Notes under the pieces: generated by a model
Databases searched by the model: none
What the model was told of the DNA's origin: nothing
Seen by the model: the letters and a program-made list of their open reading frames with translations, nothing else
Position numbers and translations under genes: made by a program
Shown here: positions 1 to 8,445 of the stretch, one piece after another
Layout: every line of letters begins with the position of its first letter
Numbering within the stretch: position 1 is the stretch's first letter
Origin: Rhizobium sp. SEMIA4064
GTDB lineage: Bacteria; Pseudomonadota; Alphaproteobacteria; Rhizobiales; Rhizobiaceae
Assembly (NCBI RefSeq): GCF_003025035.1
Contig: NZ_PYJN01000005.1
Span: 310,001 to 374,000 of the forward strand
Reading direction: 5' to 3'
Length of the DNA stretch: 64,000 bases

Positions 1-1
1 C

Positions 2-535
2 AACGCCGAAGTGGCCAAGGGTCAGTGGGAATTCCAGATTTTCGGCAAGGGCTCCAAGCGCGCCGCCGACCAGATCTGGATGGCACGTTACCTGCTGCTG
101 CGTCTGTGCGAAAAGTACGGCATCGACATCGAGTTCCATTGCAAGCCGCTCGGCGACACCGACTGGAACGGCTCGGGCATGCACTGCAACTTCTCGACCA
201 AGTTCATGCGCGAAGTCGGCGGCAAGGCCTATTTCGAAGCGCTCATGGCTCAGTTCGACAAGAACCTGCACGACCATATTGCGGTCTACGGCCCGGACAA
301 CCACATGCGCCTGACCGGCAAGCATGAAACGGCTCCGTGGAACAAGTTCAGCTACGGTGTTGCCGACCGCGGTGCTTCCATCCGCGTTCCGCACTCGTTC
401 ATCAAGAACGACTACAAGGGCTACCTCGAAGATCGTCGTCCGAACTCTCAGGGTTGCCCCTATCAGATCGCTTCCCAGGTTCTGAAGACCATCTCGGAAG
501 TTCCGACGGCTGGCTTCGCTTCGGCTGCTGCTTAA
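2..535 (+). CDS. glnII: Glutamine synthetase II, C-terminal part (5' truncated by window edge)
   Basis: C-terminal ~177 residues of a eukaryotic-type glutamine synthetase (GSII), which makes glutamine from glutamate, ammonia and ATP in the cytoplasm. The frame is open from base 2 (NAEVAKGQWEFQ), so the GTG at position 11 is internal. Family motifs visible are GQWEFQ, the ATP/glutamate region around DTDWNGSGMHCNFSTK, the HETAPWNKFSYG segment and the arginine segment GVADRGASIRVP. The protein ends with the Ala-rich tail typical of rhizobial GSII. Rhizobia usually carry this gene beside glnA and express it under nitrogen limitation; the promoter lies outside the window. Transcription ends at the hairpins directly downstream. 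Confidence 0.95.
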   Translation, partial: NAEVAKGQWEFQIFGKGSKRAADQIWMARYLLLRLCEKYGIDIEFHCKPLGDTDWNGSGMHCNFSTKFMREVGGKAYFEALMAQFDKNLHDHIAVYGPDNHMRLTGKHETAPWNKFSYGVADRGASIRVPHSFIKNDYKGYLEDRRPNSQGCPYQIASQVLKTISEVPTAGFASAAA

Positions 536-542
536 TCATTAT

Positions 543-607
543 CGGTCTCGGCTTGCCGAGACCGAGAAAAATAAAAAAAGCGCGGGATTTCGGTCCCGCG
601 CTTTTTT
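543..607. terminator. Tandem hairpins, bidirectional terminator of glnII and the facing gene
   Basis: Two hairpins follow the glnII stop. The first has perfect 10-bp arms (543-552 and 555-564). The second has GCGCGGGA-type arms around a TTTCGG loop and is flanked by an A-run on the left and a T-run on the right (573-607), so it can act as an intrinsic terminator on both strands. This fits the convergent gene that ends at 624. Confidence 0.9.
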
Positions 608-623
608 GTTTCCATTTCAGTGC

Positions 624-1085
624 CTATGCGGCCTTCGCATCCTTGTCGATCGGATGCTGCGCGCGGAAACCGACGGCCAGCCGATTCCAGACATTGATCA
701 CGCCGATTGCGACGGTGATCTTGACGATCTCTTCCTCGCTGAAATGCTGCTTGAGCGGTTCGAAATCCGCATCCGGTATGCCGGTCTGGGCAATCTTGGT
801 GACGGAATCAACCCAGCGTAGCAGGGCGCGTTCGCGGTCGTCGTAAACGGGCGATTCCCACCAGACGCACATCAGGTTGATCCACTGCTCGCTGAGGCCG
901 TCATGCCGGGCTTCCTTGACATGCATGTCGACGCAATAGGCGCAGCCGTTGATCTGCGACGCCCTGAGCTTGATCAGGTGGATGAAACGACGCTCCAGCC
1001 CGGAGGTCTGGACGAAGTTCTCCAGCGCGGTAACGGCCTTGTAGGAGTCCGGGGAAGCCTTGGCAAAGTTGAAACGAGGTTGCAT
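624..1085 (-). CDS. Carboxymuconolactone decarboxylase / AhpD-like alkylhydroperoxidase family protein
   Basis: 153 residues with the AhpD-like core: the CxxC pair in NGCAYCVDMH followed by HVKEAR, the disulfide-active signature of the CMD/AhpD family. Members either reduce peroxides through this cysteine pair or act as uncharacterised oxidative-stress proteins; the substrate cannot be told from sequence. The ATG has a strong Shine-Dalgarno (AAGGAG) upstream. It lies 23 bp downstream of the Rrf2 regulator on the same strand, so the two are probably cotranscribed. The gene ends at the bidirectional terminator shared with glnII. Confidence 0.9.
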   Translation of the reverse strand: MQPRFNFAKASPDSYKAVTALENFVQTSGLERRFIHLIKLRASQINGCAYCVDMHVKEARHDGLSEQWINLMCVWWESPVYDDRERALLRWVDSVTKIAQTGIPDADFEPLKQHFSEEEIVKITVAIGVINVWNRLAVGFRAQHPIDKDAKAA

Positions 1086-1108
1086 GGTTTTCTCCTTGGG
1101 TTCTGGAT

Positions 1109-1609
1109 CTATCGGGTGGTTCTGCGTTCATTGAGGGCAAGGAAGGCGCAGCCCCTTGCCGCGATGCTGCCGTCGTCGCCCGCCGCAAGATCGGCGAGGA
1201 TATCGGCAATGGTGGTCTTGGCGAGCTCGGCGCGGTACACCCGCTCGGCTGCCAGCATCGCCGCGCTGATGCCGCACGGCTTTGCAAAGTATTTTCCAGG
1301 CAGCGGGTTTGGCCCGCGCTGGCGAATCTCGGCGCAGCGAAAGGCGGGCGCCGGTCCTTCGACAGCAAGCACGATATCGAGAAGGGTGATTTTGGCCGGT
1401 AGACGCGCCAGCCGGTAGCCACCCTTGGGGCCGGGTACGGTATCAAGAATGCCGGCGCCGGAAAGCGCCTGCAGATGCTTCAAGAGATAGCTCACCGACA
1501 CCCCATGAAACTCGGCAATCGCCGCCGCCGAAAGCACTCCGCCCTCGGACAATCCGGCCAGCATCCCGACGCTGTGTATGGCCTGTTCAACGCCTTCGCC
1601 GAGTTTCAT
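1109..1609 (-). CDS. Rrf2 family transcriptional regulator
   Basis: 166 residues. It has an N-terminal winged HTH typical of Rrf2 proteins (SAAAIAEFHGVSVSYLLKHLQAL, followed by the GPKGGYRLAR wing). Cysteines are present (CAEI, CGIS, CAF) but not clearly in the CxxxxxC..C spacing of [2Fe-2S] Rrf2 sensors such as IscR, so an iron-sulfur cluster is not assured. The start at 1609 (MKLGEGVEQ) was chosen because the domain begins there; the longer frame upstream would run across the operator-like dyad. It is transcribed ahead of the AhpD-like gene and probably controls it and itself. Confidence 0.88.
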   Translation of the reverse strand: MKLGEGVEQAIHSVGMLAGLSEGGVLSAAAIAEFHGVSVSYLLKHLQALSGAGILDTVPGPKGGYRLARLPAKITLLDIVLAVEGPAPAFRCAEIRQRGPNPLPGKYFAKPCGISAAMLAAERVYRAELAKTTIADILADLAAGDDGSIAARGCAFLALNERRTTR

Positions 1610-1626
1610 TGGTTCGTCCTTTTTAT

Positions 1627-1651
1627 ATCGTGGATATTTTTTATCCGTGAT
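1627..1651 (-). promoter_or_regulatory. Operator-like dyad upstream of the Rrf2 gene
   Basis: Interrupted palindrome ATCGTGGATA - 5 nt - TATCCGTGAT, 8 of 10 arm positions complementary, ending 18 bp upstream of the rrf2 ATG. The T-rich spacer and location suit an autoregulatory Rrf2 site. Assignment to this regulator is inference. Confidence 0.55.
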
Positions 1652-1811
1652 TATTGGAGGAGTCAATTGCTTTTTTAAGCGAGGCTGTATGTAACCCGGA
1701 GTTAGCGTATGCCGTGCGCCCGGTGCACTCTCTGCGAACACTGAAGCCACTGTTGGGAAGTGAACAATCCCCCCGCTTCCTATCCCTCGCATTTCGACTA
1801 CATTTGCCCCC

Positions 1812-4322
1812 GTGGACCAGATCGATTCCGAGCGCCGCCTTGCTTTGCCTGCCCCTTTCATCCGCTGGTTTGAGGAAAAGGGTTGGCAGCCGCGTGCTCA
1901 TCAGCTTGAGTTGCTTGCCCGTGCCGAGGCCGGCGAGAGCACGTTGCTGATCGCGCCGACCGGCGCCGGCAAGACCTTGGCCGGTTTCCTTCCCTCGCTC
2001 ACCGATCTGACCCGGCGCGGCAAGATCCCGCCGGGTTCGGCCTTTACCGGCATCCACACGCTCTACATTTCGCCGCTGAAGGCGCTGGCCGTCGATATCG
2101 AGCGCAACCTGATGAAGCCGGTCACGGAGATGGGCCTGCCGGTCTCTGTCGAAAACCGCACCGGCGATACGCCCGCCGGCAAGCGGCAACGCCAGAAGCT
2201 CAATCCGCCGGACATTCTTCTGACCACGCCGGAACAGGTGGCCTTGTTGCTCGCCAATCACGAAGCCGAACGCTTCTTCAGGGATTTGAAATACATCGTC
2301 CTCGACGAGTTGCATTCGCTTGTGACGTCGAAGCGCGGTCATATGCTCTCGCTTGGCCTTGCGCGCCTGCGCAAGCTGGCGCCTCATCTGCAAACCATCG
2401 GCCTGTCGGCAACGGTTGCCGAGCCGATGGACCTGCAGAAATGGCTGGTGGCGCAGGAGGAGGGGATGGACCGGCATGCCGGCCTCGTGATGGTCGACGG
2501 CGGCGCCAAGCCTGATATCTCGATCCTCAGGACCGAGGAACACATCCCCTGGTCCGGCCACTCCGCCAAATACGCCATCCCCGATATCTACCGCGAGCTC
2601 AGAGAGCATCGGACGACCCTTCTCTTCGTCAACACCCGCTCGCAGGCGGAAATGCTGTTTCAGGAGCTGTGGTCGGCCAATGATGACAATCTGCCGATCG
2701 CGCTGCATCACGGCTCGCTCGATGTCGGACAGCGCCGCAGGGTCGAAGCCGTCATGGCCGCCAACAAGCTGCGCGCCGTGGTCGCCACCTCGACGCTCGA
2801 TCTCGGCATAGACTGGGGCGATGTCGATCTGGTCATCCATGTCGGCGCCCCGAAAGGCGCATCGCGCCTTGCCCAACGTATCGGTCGCGCCAACCACCGC
2901 ATGGACGAGCCATCCAAGGCGATCCTCGTGCCGGCCAATCGTTTCGAGGTCATGGAATGCCAGGCGGCACTCGACGCCAATTATGTCGGCGCGCAGGATA
3001 CGCCGCCGGTCGGCGCCGGTGCACTCGACGTCCTTGCCCAACATATCCTCGGCATGGCCTGCGCCGAACCCTTCGACATGCTGGAACTCTATGACGAGAT
3101 CCGCAGCGCTTCGCCCTATGCCGACCTGTCATGGGAGACATACGAACGCATCGTCGATTTCGTCGCCACCGGCGGCTATGCCCTGCGCACCTACGAGCGC
3201 TATGCCCGCATCCGCAAGACGCCCGAAGGCCGCTGGCGCGTCTCCAATCCGCAGGTCGCGCAGCAATATCGTCTGAACCTCGGCACCATTGTCGAGGAGG
3301 CGATGCTGAACATTCGGCTGGTGAAGCGCAATGCGCTGGGATCGCTCGGTCGCGGCGGCGCCCCCCTCGGCAAGGTCGAAGAGTATTTTCTCGAACAGCT
3401 TTCGCCCGGCGACACCTTCCTCTTCTCCGGCAAGGTGCTGCGCTTCGAGGGCATTCGCGAGAATGAATGCCTGGCCTCGCAGACCTTTTCCATGGACCCG
3501 AAAATTCCTTCCTATGCCGGCGGCAAGTTTCCGCTGTCCACCTACCTTGCCGATCAGGTGCGCATGATGATCGACGATCCCGATCGCCGGCATCGGTTGC
3601 CGGATCAGGTACGCGATTGGCTGGAGCTGCAGAAGGACAGGTCACTGCTGCCGAAGCGCGACGAGTTTTTGATCGAGACCTTTCCACGCGGCAGCCGCGC
3701 CTACATGGTGGCCTATCCCTTCGAAGGGCGGCTGGCGCACCAGACACTCGGCATGCTGTTGACCCGGCGGCTGGAGCGCGCCGGCGCAAAGCCGATGGGC
3801 TTCATCGCCACGGATTATTCGCTCGGCATTTGGGGGCTGGAGGACATGAGCCTGATGATCGCCAATGGCCGTCTCAGCCTTGCCGATCTCTTCGATGAGG
3901 ACATGCTCGGTGACGATCTCGAAGCCTGGCTGGATGAATCCTTCCTGCTGAAGCGCACCTTCCGCAATTGCGCCGTCATTGCCGGTTTGATCGAGCGCCG
4001 TCACCCCGGCAAGGAAAAGACTGGCCGGCAGGTGACGGTCTCCGCCGATCTGATCTATGACGTCCTGCGCAGTCACGAGCCCGACCACATCCTGATGCAG
4101 GCGACCCGGCAGGACGCGGCCACGGGGCTTTTGGAGATTGGCCGCCTTGGGGATATGCTGAAGCGAATCAAAGGCCACATCACCCACCGGGCGCTGGATC
4201 ATATCTCGCCGCTTGCCGTGCCGGTCATGCTGGAAATCGGCAAGGTGCCGGTGCCGGGCGAGGCGCATGATGTGGTATTGGCGGAAGCGGCTGACGATCT
4301 GATCCGCGAGGCCATGGAATAA
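1812..4322 (+). CDS. Ligase-associated DNA damage response DEXH-box helicase (Lhr-like)
   Basis: 836-residue superfamily 2 helicase of the Lhr-core type. Motif I APTGAGKT is at about residues 48-55, motif II DELH near 165, motif III SAT in GLSATVAEP, and motif VI QRIGRANHR in the second RecA lobe, followed by the Lhr winged-helix and beta-barrel region. Family members are 3'-5' DNA translocases. This subfamily is encoded with PdeM, an ATP-dependent ligase and a beta-CASP exonuclease as a predicted DNA-repair set. Here PdeM follows after 32 bp; the ligase and exonuclease are not in the window. The start is GTG with no obvious Shine-Dalgarno, but LPAPFIRWF just after it matches the usual family N-terminus. 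Confidence 0.93.
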   Translation: MDQIDSERRLALPAPFIRWFEEKGWQPRAHQLELLARAEAGESTLLIAPTGAGKTLAGFLPSLTDLTRRGKIPPGSAFTGIHTLYISPLKALAVDIERNLMKPVTEMGLPVSVENRTGDTPAGKRQRQKLNPPDILLTTPEQVALLLANHEAERFFRDLKYIVLDELHSLVTSKRGHMLSLGLARLRKLAPHLQTIGLSATVAEPMDLQKWLVAQEEGMDRHAGLVMVDGGAKPDISILRTEEHIPWSGHSAKYAIPDIYRELREHRTTLLFVNTRSQAEMLFQELWSANDDNLPIALHHGSLDVGQRRRVEAVMAANKLRAVVATSTLDLGIDWGDVDLVIHVGAPKGASRLAQRIGRANHRMDEPSKAILVPANRFEVMECQAALDANYVGAQDTPPVGAGALDVLAQHILGMACAEPFDMLELYDEIRSASPYADLSWETYERIVDFVATGGYALRTYERYARIRKTPEGRWRVSNPQVAQQYRLNLGTIVEEAMLNIRLVKRNALGSLGRGGAPLGKVEEYFLEQLSPGDTFLFSGKVLRFEGIRENECLASQTFSMDPKIPSYAGGKFPLSTYLADQVRMMIDDPDRRHRLPDQVRDWLELQKDRSLLPKRDEFLIETFPRGSRAYMVAYPFEGRLAHQTLGMLLTRRLERAGAKPMGFIATDYSLGIWGLEDMSLMIANGRLSLADLFDEDMLGDDLEAWLDESFLLKRTFRNCAVIAGLIERRHPGKEKTGRQVTVSADLIYDVLRSHEPDHILMQATRQDAATGLLEIGRLGDMLKRIKGHITHRALDHISPLAVPVMLEIGKVPVPGEAHDVVLAEAADDLIREAME

Positions 4323-4354
4323 AGCATGCCAAACAACGAAGGCAGACCGAGTTG

Positions 4355-5095
4355 ATGAACCGCCTGGCGCTTGCGCGAGAGATGAACGGCCAAGTCAGGA
4401 ACGGATTGACTCCCGCATCCGGCGTAGAGACCGCCGTTCACGGCGTCGCCGCAGTCTGTGATCCGCTTGGCGCGCTGTATCTGCCGGACGCCGGCATCCT
4501 TGTCGTTTCCGATCTGCATCTGGAAAAGGGAGCAGCCTTCGCACGGCGCGGCATGCTGCTGCCGCCTTACGATACGTTGGCGACGCTGACTGTGCTTGCC
4601 GCGGTCATCTCCCGCTACGATCCGAAGCTCGTCGTTTCACTCGGCGACAATTTCCATGACCGCGTGGGCTCCATGCATCTGCCGGAGGAGTTCCGCAGCC
4701 TGATCGTCAACATGGCACGCGGCCGCGAATGGATCTGGATCAACGGCAATCACGATCCGGATGGCACGGTCGATCTGCCCGGTCACTCTGTCGATGAGAT
4801 GCATTATGGCGGATTGACCTTCCGCCACGAACCGAGGGGCGGCCAGCAGGCCGGCGAGATCGCCGGCCATCTGCATCCGTCCGCCACCGTCCGCCGCCGC
4901 GACAAATCCGTCCGCCGCCCGTGCTTCGCCGCCGATGGCGCCCGCCTGCTGATGCCCGCGTTCGGCATCATGACCGGCGGGCTCGACCTGCGCCACAAGG
5001 CCATGGCCGGCCTGTTCGATCGCGAAAGTCTCATTGCCCATGTGCTCGGTCGCGACCGCATCTATTCGGTACGCTTCGGCAATCTCTCGGCTTAA
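4355..5095 (+). CDS. pdeM: Ligase-associated DNA damage response endonuclease PdeM
   Basis: 246-residue calcineurin-like metallophosphoesterase. The metal-binding motifs are in order: VSDLHLEKG, SLGDNFHD, NGNHDPD and GHLHPS, with a late RPCFAADGARLLMPAFG segment characteristic of the PdeM subfamily. It is predicted to be a Mn-dependent nuclease/phosphodiesterase working with the upstream Lhr-like helicase in DNA repair. ATG 4355 is used; ATG 4382 (MNGQVRNG) is an alternative because the first ~25 residues are poorly conserved-looking. Its TAA overlaps the stop codon of the convergent gene (5092-5095). Confidence 0.9.
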   Translation: MNRLALAREMNGQVRNGLTPASGVETAVHGVAAVCDPLGALYLPDAGILVVSDLHLEKGAAFARRGMLLPPYDTLATLTVLAAVISRYDPKLVVSLGDNFHDRVGSMHLPEEFRSLIVNMARGREWIWINGNHDPDGTVDLPGHSVDEMHYGGLTFRHEPRGGQQAGEIAGHLHPSATVRRRDKSVRRPCFAADGARLLMPAFGIMTGGLDLRHKAMAGLFDRESLIAHVLGRDRIYSVRFGNLSA

Positions 5096-5652
5096 CCCGC
5101 TTTTGCGGGCTCGTAGCGCAGGATCACCGCACCGGTCTTCAGGGGTGTGGTTCCGAGCAGCTTCATCGGAATCCGTTCCGCCGCAGGCTTGAAATGCGGG
5201 TTGCCGGCGCCGAGAACGACAGGAACAAGGCAGAGGCGGATTTCGTCCACCAATCCCGCTTTCAGCAGCGTATCCGTCACTTCGGCACTGCCGAAGACGA
5301 ACATGGTCTTGCCCGGCTCTTCCTTCAGTTTCTTGACCTCGGCGACGATATCGCGAACGATGCGAGTGTTGTTCCACTCCGCCTTGTCCATTGTCCGCGA
5401 GGCGGCGATCTTGGCGATGCCATTCATATAGGCGGCGATTTCAGGTGTCTCCGGCGCCGTCGGCCAGTAGGCTGCCATGCCTTCATAGGTCTTGCGGCCG
5501 AAGATTAGCAGATCGCCCTCCTTGCCGAGCTCGGTCGCGTACTGCTCCAGCTCATCGCCCCAGGCGAGCATATGAAAATCGAGGTCCCAGGGTTTGGTTC
5601 CCTCGAAATAACCGTCAAGCGTCATAAGATTCCAGACAACAAGCTTTCTCAT
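5092..5652 (-). CDS. Dihydrofolate reductase family protein (RibD C-terminal-like)
   Basis: 186 residues of the RibD-C/DHFR-like fold: the N-terminal strand MRKLVVWNLMTLDGYFEG, a GRKTYEGMAAYWP segment and the nucleotide-binding MFVFGSAEVTDTLLKAGLVDEIRL region. Members are NADPH-dependent reductases; the true substrate is unknown, and the protein is unlikely to be the housekeeping DHFR. The start at 5652 has a good GGAGG upstream. It is divergent from the HxlR regulator, with two operator-like dyads between them, so it is the likely regulatory target. It ends in a 4-bp convergent overlap with pdeM. Confidence 0.88.
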   Translation of the reverse strand: MRKLVVWNLMTLDGYFEGTKPWDLDFHMLAWGDELEQYATELGKEGDLLIFGRKTYEGMAAYWPTAPETPEIAAYMNGIAKIAASRTMDKAEWNNTRIVRDIVAEVKKLKEEPGKTMFVFGSAEVTDTLLKAGLVDEIRLCLVPVVLGAGNPHFKPAAERIPMKLLGTTPLKTGAVILRYEPAKAG

Positions 5653-5689
5653 CGTTTTCCTCCTTCGCGATAACCGTATCATAATCAAA

Positions 5690-5750
5690 ACTGGTTGCTA
5701 AAAGCAAGCAGTTGAAAATTAGCGTGACTGGTGGCAAAGTGCAAGCAGTT
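5690..5750. promoter_or_regulatory. Duplicated operator-like sites between the reductase and HxlR genes
   Basis: Two 24-nt direct copies (5690-5713 and 5727-5750) match at 20 of 24 positions and start 37 bp apart. Each is itself a dyad: ACTGGTTGC - 5 nt - GCAAGCAGT in the first copy (8 of 9 arm positions pair), a weaker version in the second. They lie in the divergent promoter region, as expected for an HxlR dimer controlling both genes. The second copy covers an upstream GTG (5731), which argues against that codon being the HxlR start. Confidence 0.65.
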
Positions 5751-5763
5751 TTTGGAGATATTT

Positions 5764-6267
5764 ATGGACGCGCTCAATCGCTCCGGCTGCCCGATCAATC
5801 TCACCCTGGAAATCCTGGGTGACCGCTGGAGTCTGATCATCATCAGGGACATCATGTTCGGCAATCGCCGGCATTTTCGCGAGCTTCTGCAGAACTCGGA
5901 GGAGGGGATTGCCTCCAACATCCTCGCTGACCGGCTGAAGCGGCTGGTCGAGCGCGGGCTTTTGACCCGCGACGGCGACCCGAGCCATAAACAGAAGGCC
6001 GTCTACAGCCTCACCGAAATGGCGATCGACCTCGTGCCGCTCTTTGCCCATATGGGTGCATGGGGCCGCAAGCATCTGCCGGTTTCGGAGGAGCTGTCGA
6101 TCCGGGCGGAACTGCTGGAAGATGGCGGGCCGAAGCTCTGGGAGGATTTTATGGATGAGCTGAGGGCGAAGCATCTGGGCAAGGTATTACCGCCGGGAAC
6201 GCCGTCGGTGCTCGGCCGGCTGACGGAAGCCTATCTGGAGGTAGTCGAGCGCAAGAAGAGCGCTTGA
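5764..6267 (+). CDS. HxlR family transcriptional regulator
   Basis: 167 residues with the HxlR winged HTH: CPINLTLEILGDRWSLIIIRDIMFGNRRHFRELL, then EEGIASNILADRLKRLVERGLL and the wing RDGDPSHKQKAVYSLTE. The CPI cysteine near residue 8 is at the place where redox- or aldehyde-sensing HxlR proteins carry their reactive Cys, so thiol-based sensing is possible (inference). ATG 5764 has GGAG upstream. It is divergently paired with the DHFR-like reductase, which it probably represses. The C-terminal ~60 residues extend beyond the minimal HTH. Confidence 0.92.
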   Translation: MDALNRSGCPINLTLEILGDRWSLIIIRDIMFGNRRHFRELLQNSEEGIASNILADRLKRLVERGLLTRDGDPSHKQKAVYSLTEMAIDLVPLFAHMGAWGRKHLPVSEELSIRAELLEDGGPKLWEDFMDELRAKHLGKVLPPGTPSVLGRLTEAYLEVVERKKSA

Positions 6268-6345
6268 TCATCGACTCCGAATTCGTGGAGGGGGTATCAG
6301 CGGTGCGGCATATGCCAAGTTTCGTTTCAGCTTGCGAAATAGAAC

Positions 6346-7155
6346 CTAGCTCTTCCGGAACACGAAGCTCGCCGTCCATCCCGTAATGACCGCCAGCAAC
6401 ACCGAAAACGCGCCATAGAAAATGGGGCGTTCATGGGCAGCATCGGTGATCGTCTGCTCGATGCCGGTCTTGATGACGCGCAGTGGCAGGGATTTTTCGG
6501 TCAGGAATTTGCCGCTCTTGAAGAGAAAGGCGCGCACGGTATGCACGCCGTTCGGCACGTCTGCGGGCAGCCTCAGTGTTGCCCTGAACAGACTGGAACT
6601 GACGAAGCGCACGCCGGCCGGATCGCTTTCGTAAAGGCCGCCGCTCTGCTGCAGCCGCCGGAAAGCCCGGCGAAATTCCGCCACATCCGCGCCATTGCCG
6701 ACGAAACCGACGGGGGTTAGCTGAATATGATCCATGCCGATGCCGCGGTCGTTCAGCTCCAGCGGCGCGGTGATGTAGTCGACGGCGCGCGTGCTCGACA
6801 GCGAATAGGCCTGCGGCACATGCTCGAACGTCATCGACCGGGTATTGACCCAGATGCCGAAGACACGTTCCTTCTTGCGCACGGTGGCATTTTCGCGCGG
6901 TCCCTCCAGCACGACGACGATATCGTATTGGCCGATCGCCAACAGCAGTTGGTCGGTGTTGGAAAGCGCGCCAAAGATCGTCAGGTCGGCGCCGGTGAAA
7001 TCGGAGGTGATGGCGATTTCGCTGGTCGAGGTGCCGATCTCCATTGTCTCGCGCGCTGTCGTGGAGGTCGTCGGCTGGTCGAGCAGCACCTGTGCCTGTG
7101 CGCTCAATGGCGCAAGCAGGAGACCGGCTGCGAGGATTGGCCCGAAACGTTTCAT
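6346..7155 (-). CDS. TIGR02186-type membrane-anchored periplasmic protein
   Basis: 269 residues: an N-terminal signal peptide (LLLAPLSAQA), a ~220-residue exported domain starting VLLDQPTTST, and a single C-terminal helix (FYGAFSVLLAVITGWTASFVF) ending FRKS. This architecture matches a conserved alphaproteobacterial family of unknown function that is regularly found beside TauE/SafE permeases. Its ATG overlaps the stop of the upstream permease gene by 4 bp (7152-7155), so the two are translationally coupled and the proteins probably work together in anion export or sensing (inference). Confidence 0.85.
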   Translation of the reverse strand: MKRFGPILAAGLLLAPLSAQAQVLLDQPTTSTTARETMEIGTSTSEIAITSDFTGADLTIFGALSNTDQLLLAIGQYDIVVVLEGPRENATVRKKERVFGIWVNTRSMTFEHVPQAYSLSSTRAVDYITAPLELNDRGIGMDHIQLTPVGFVGNGADVAEFRRAFRRLQQSGGLYESDPAGVRFVSSSLFRATLRLPADVPNGVHTVRAFLFKSGKFLTEKSLPLRVIKTGIEQTITDAAHERPIFYGAFSVLLAVITGWTASFVFRKS

Positions 7156-8078
7156 CGGCCCGCCCCTTCGAGCACGACGGAATAGATATCGGCCGGTGTG
7201 ACCACCAGTGCGATCGCCAGACGCAGGCCAACGGCAAGGACGAGCAGGCCGAGGAGGGCGCGCAATTGTTCGCCGCGCAGCTTCTGGCCGACACGCACGC
7301 CGTATTGCGCGCCGACGACGCCCGCCACCATCAACAGGAAGGCCAGCACGATATCGACGGAATAGTTGGTCGCGGCCTGCACGACGGTCGTATAGGCGGT
7401 GACGAAGATGATCTGGAACAGCGAGGTGCCGACCACGACATTGGTCGGGATGCGCAGCAGGTAGATCATCGCCGGCACCATGATGAAGCCGCCGCCAACG
7501 CCCATAACCGATGTCAGGATACCGATGCCGAAACCAAGGCCGATCACTGGAATGACGCTCAGGTAGATCTTCGATTTCTTGAAACGCATCTTCAGCGGCA
7601 GGCGGTGCACCCAACTGTGGTGACCCGGCTTGCGGGGCATGGCGGGTTCGTTGCGGGCGGCACGACGCATTGCATTCAGGCTCTCCCAGAGCATCAATCC
7701 GCCGATCGTGCCGAGAAAGATGACGTAGAGCAGGGAGATGAAGAGATCGAGCTGGCCGATGCGTCTCAGCAGCGAGAATATCCAGATACCGACGGTAGCG
7801 CCGGTAAGACCGCCGATCAGCAGCACCGTGCCGAGCTTCATGTCCAGCGAGCCGCGGCGGAAATGCGTGATGGCTCCCGAAATCGACGAGGCGACGACCT
7901 GGTTGGCACCGGTGGCGACGGCGACGACGGGCGGGATGTTATAGAAGATCAGGAGTGGCGTGATCAGAAAGCCGCCGCCAACGCCGAACATGCCGGAGAG
8001 AAACCCAACGGCTGCGCCCATGCCGAGAATAATGAAGATATTCACCGACAGTTCTGCGATCGGCAGATAGATCGTCAC
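7152..8078 (-). CDS. Sulfite exporter TauE/SafE family protein
   Basis: 308-residue inner-membrane permease with the family's duplicated glycine-rich motifs, GMFGVGGGFLITP near the N-terminus and MGVGGGFIMVPA in the second half, and about eight hydrophobic helices separated by a basic cytoplasmic loop (residues ~140-165, RRAARNEPAMPRKPGHH). The family moves sulfite, sulfonates or related anions; the substrate here is unknown. The start is GTG at 8078. It is the first gene of a two-gene unit with the exported protein downstream. Confidence 0.9.
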   Translation of the reverse strand: MTIYLPIAELSVNIFIILGMGAAVGFLSGMFGVGGGFLITPLLIFYNIPPVVAVATGANQVVASSISGAITHFRRGSLDMKLGTVLLIGGLTGATVGIWIFSLLRRIGQLDLFISLLYVIFLGTIGGLMLWESLNAMRRAARNEPAMPRKPGHHSWVHRLPLKMRFKKSKIYLSVIPVIGLGFGIGILTSVMGVGGGFIMVPAMIYLLRIPTNVVVGTSLFQIIFVTAYTTVVQAATNYSVDIVLAFLLMVAGVVGAQYGVRVGQKLRGEQLRALLGLLVLAVGLRLAIALVVTPADIYSVVLEGAGR

Positions 8079-8445
8079 GGTCTGATCCCAGTTGCAGCTA
8101 TCCGAGCGTAAGCGACCGGATGCCTATGAACAATTTCCCCTTTAAACAGACGATTCTAATCTGAAATGATTGCCAGAGCCTTAGGAAAAATCATGGCGTC
8201 TTTCAGCGATCGAATTCGTCATTCCACTCTAACGTGGCATTTTCCGCGATTGTGTGACGAATTTCGCCGTAAGGCAAAGCCGGCGCGAAACCGCGGGTTA
8301 CCGCTGGCATTCGCTCAAATATGACGACGGTCTGATCAAGCCGATCGGCGCCCGCCAAAGGAACGGGCCTTCGCCGATGCTGCTCTTACGCGCAGCGACG
8401 GCGGTATGCCCGAGGGCTTCATCGATCGGAAATGAAGCCTTCGAT
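8079..8445. other. Intergenic stretch between the permease and the PodJ-like gene
   Basis: 367 bp holding the upstream region of the permease (minus strand) and the 3' flank of the PodJ-like gene. The part nearest the permease is relatively AT-rich (8130-8240), consistent with its promoter. I see no convincing gene, hairpin terminator or repeat. Confidence 0.5.

Noticed and set aside
1627..1651. Interpretation of the Rrf2 dyad as a RirA iron-responsive box
   Set aside because: The arms do not show the TGA-N9-TCA pattern, and the neighbouring genes are not iron-uptake genes.
1610..1861. N-terminal extension of the Rrf2 gene by 84 codons
   Set aside because: The HTH domain starts at the internal ATG 1609, and the extension would include the operator-like dyad and an AT-rich promoter stretch.
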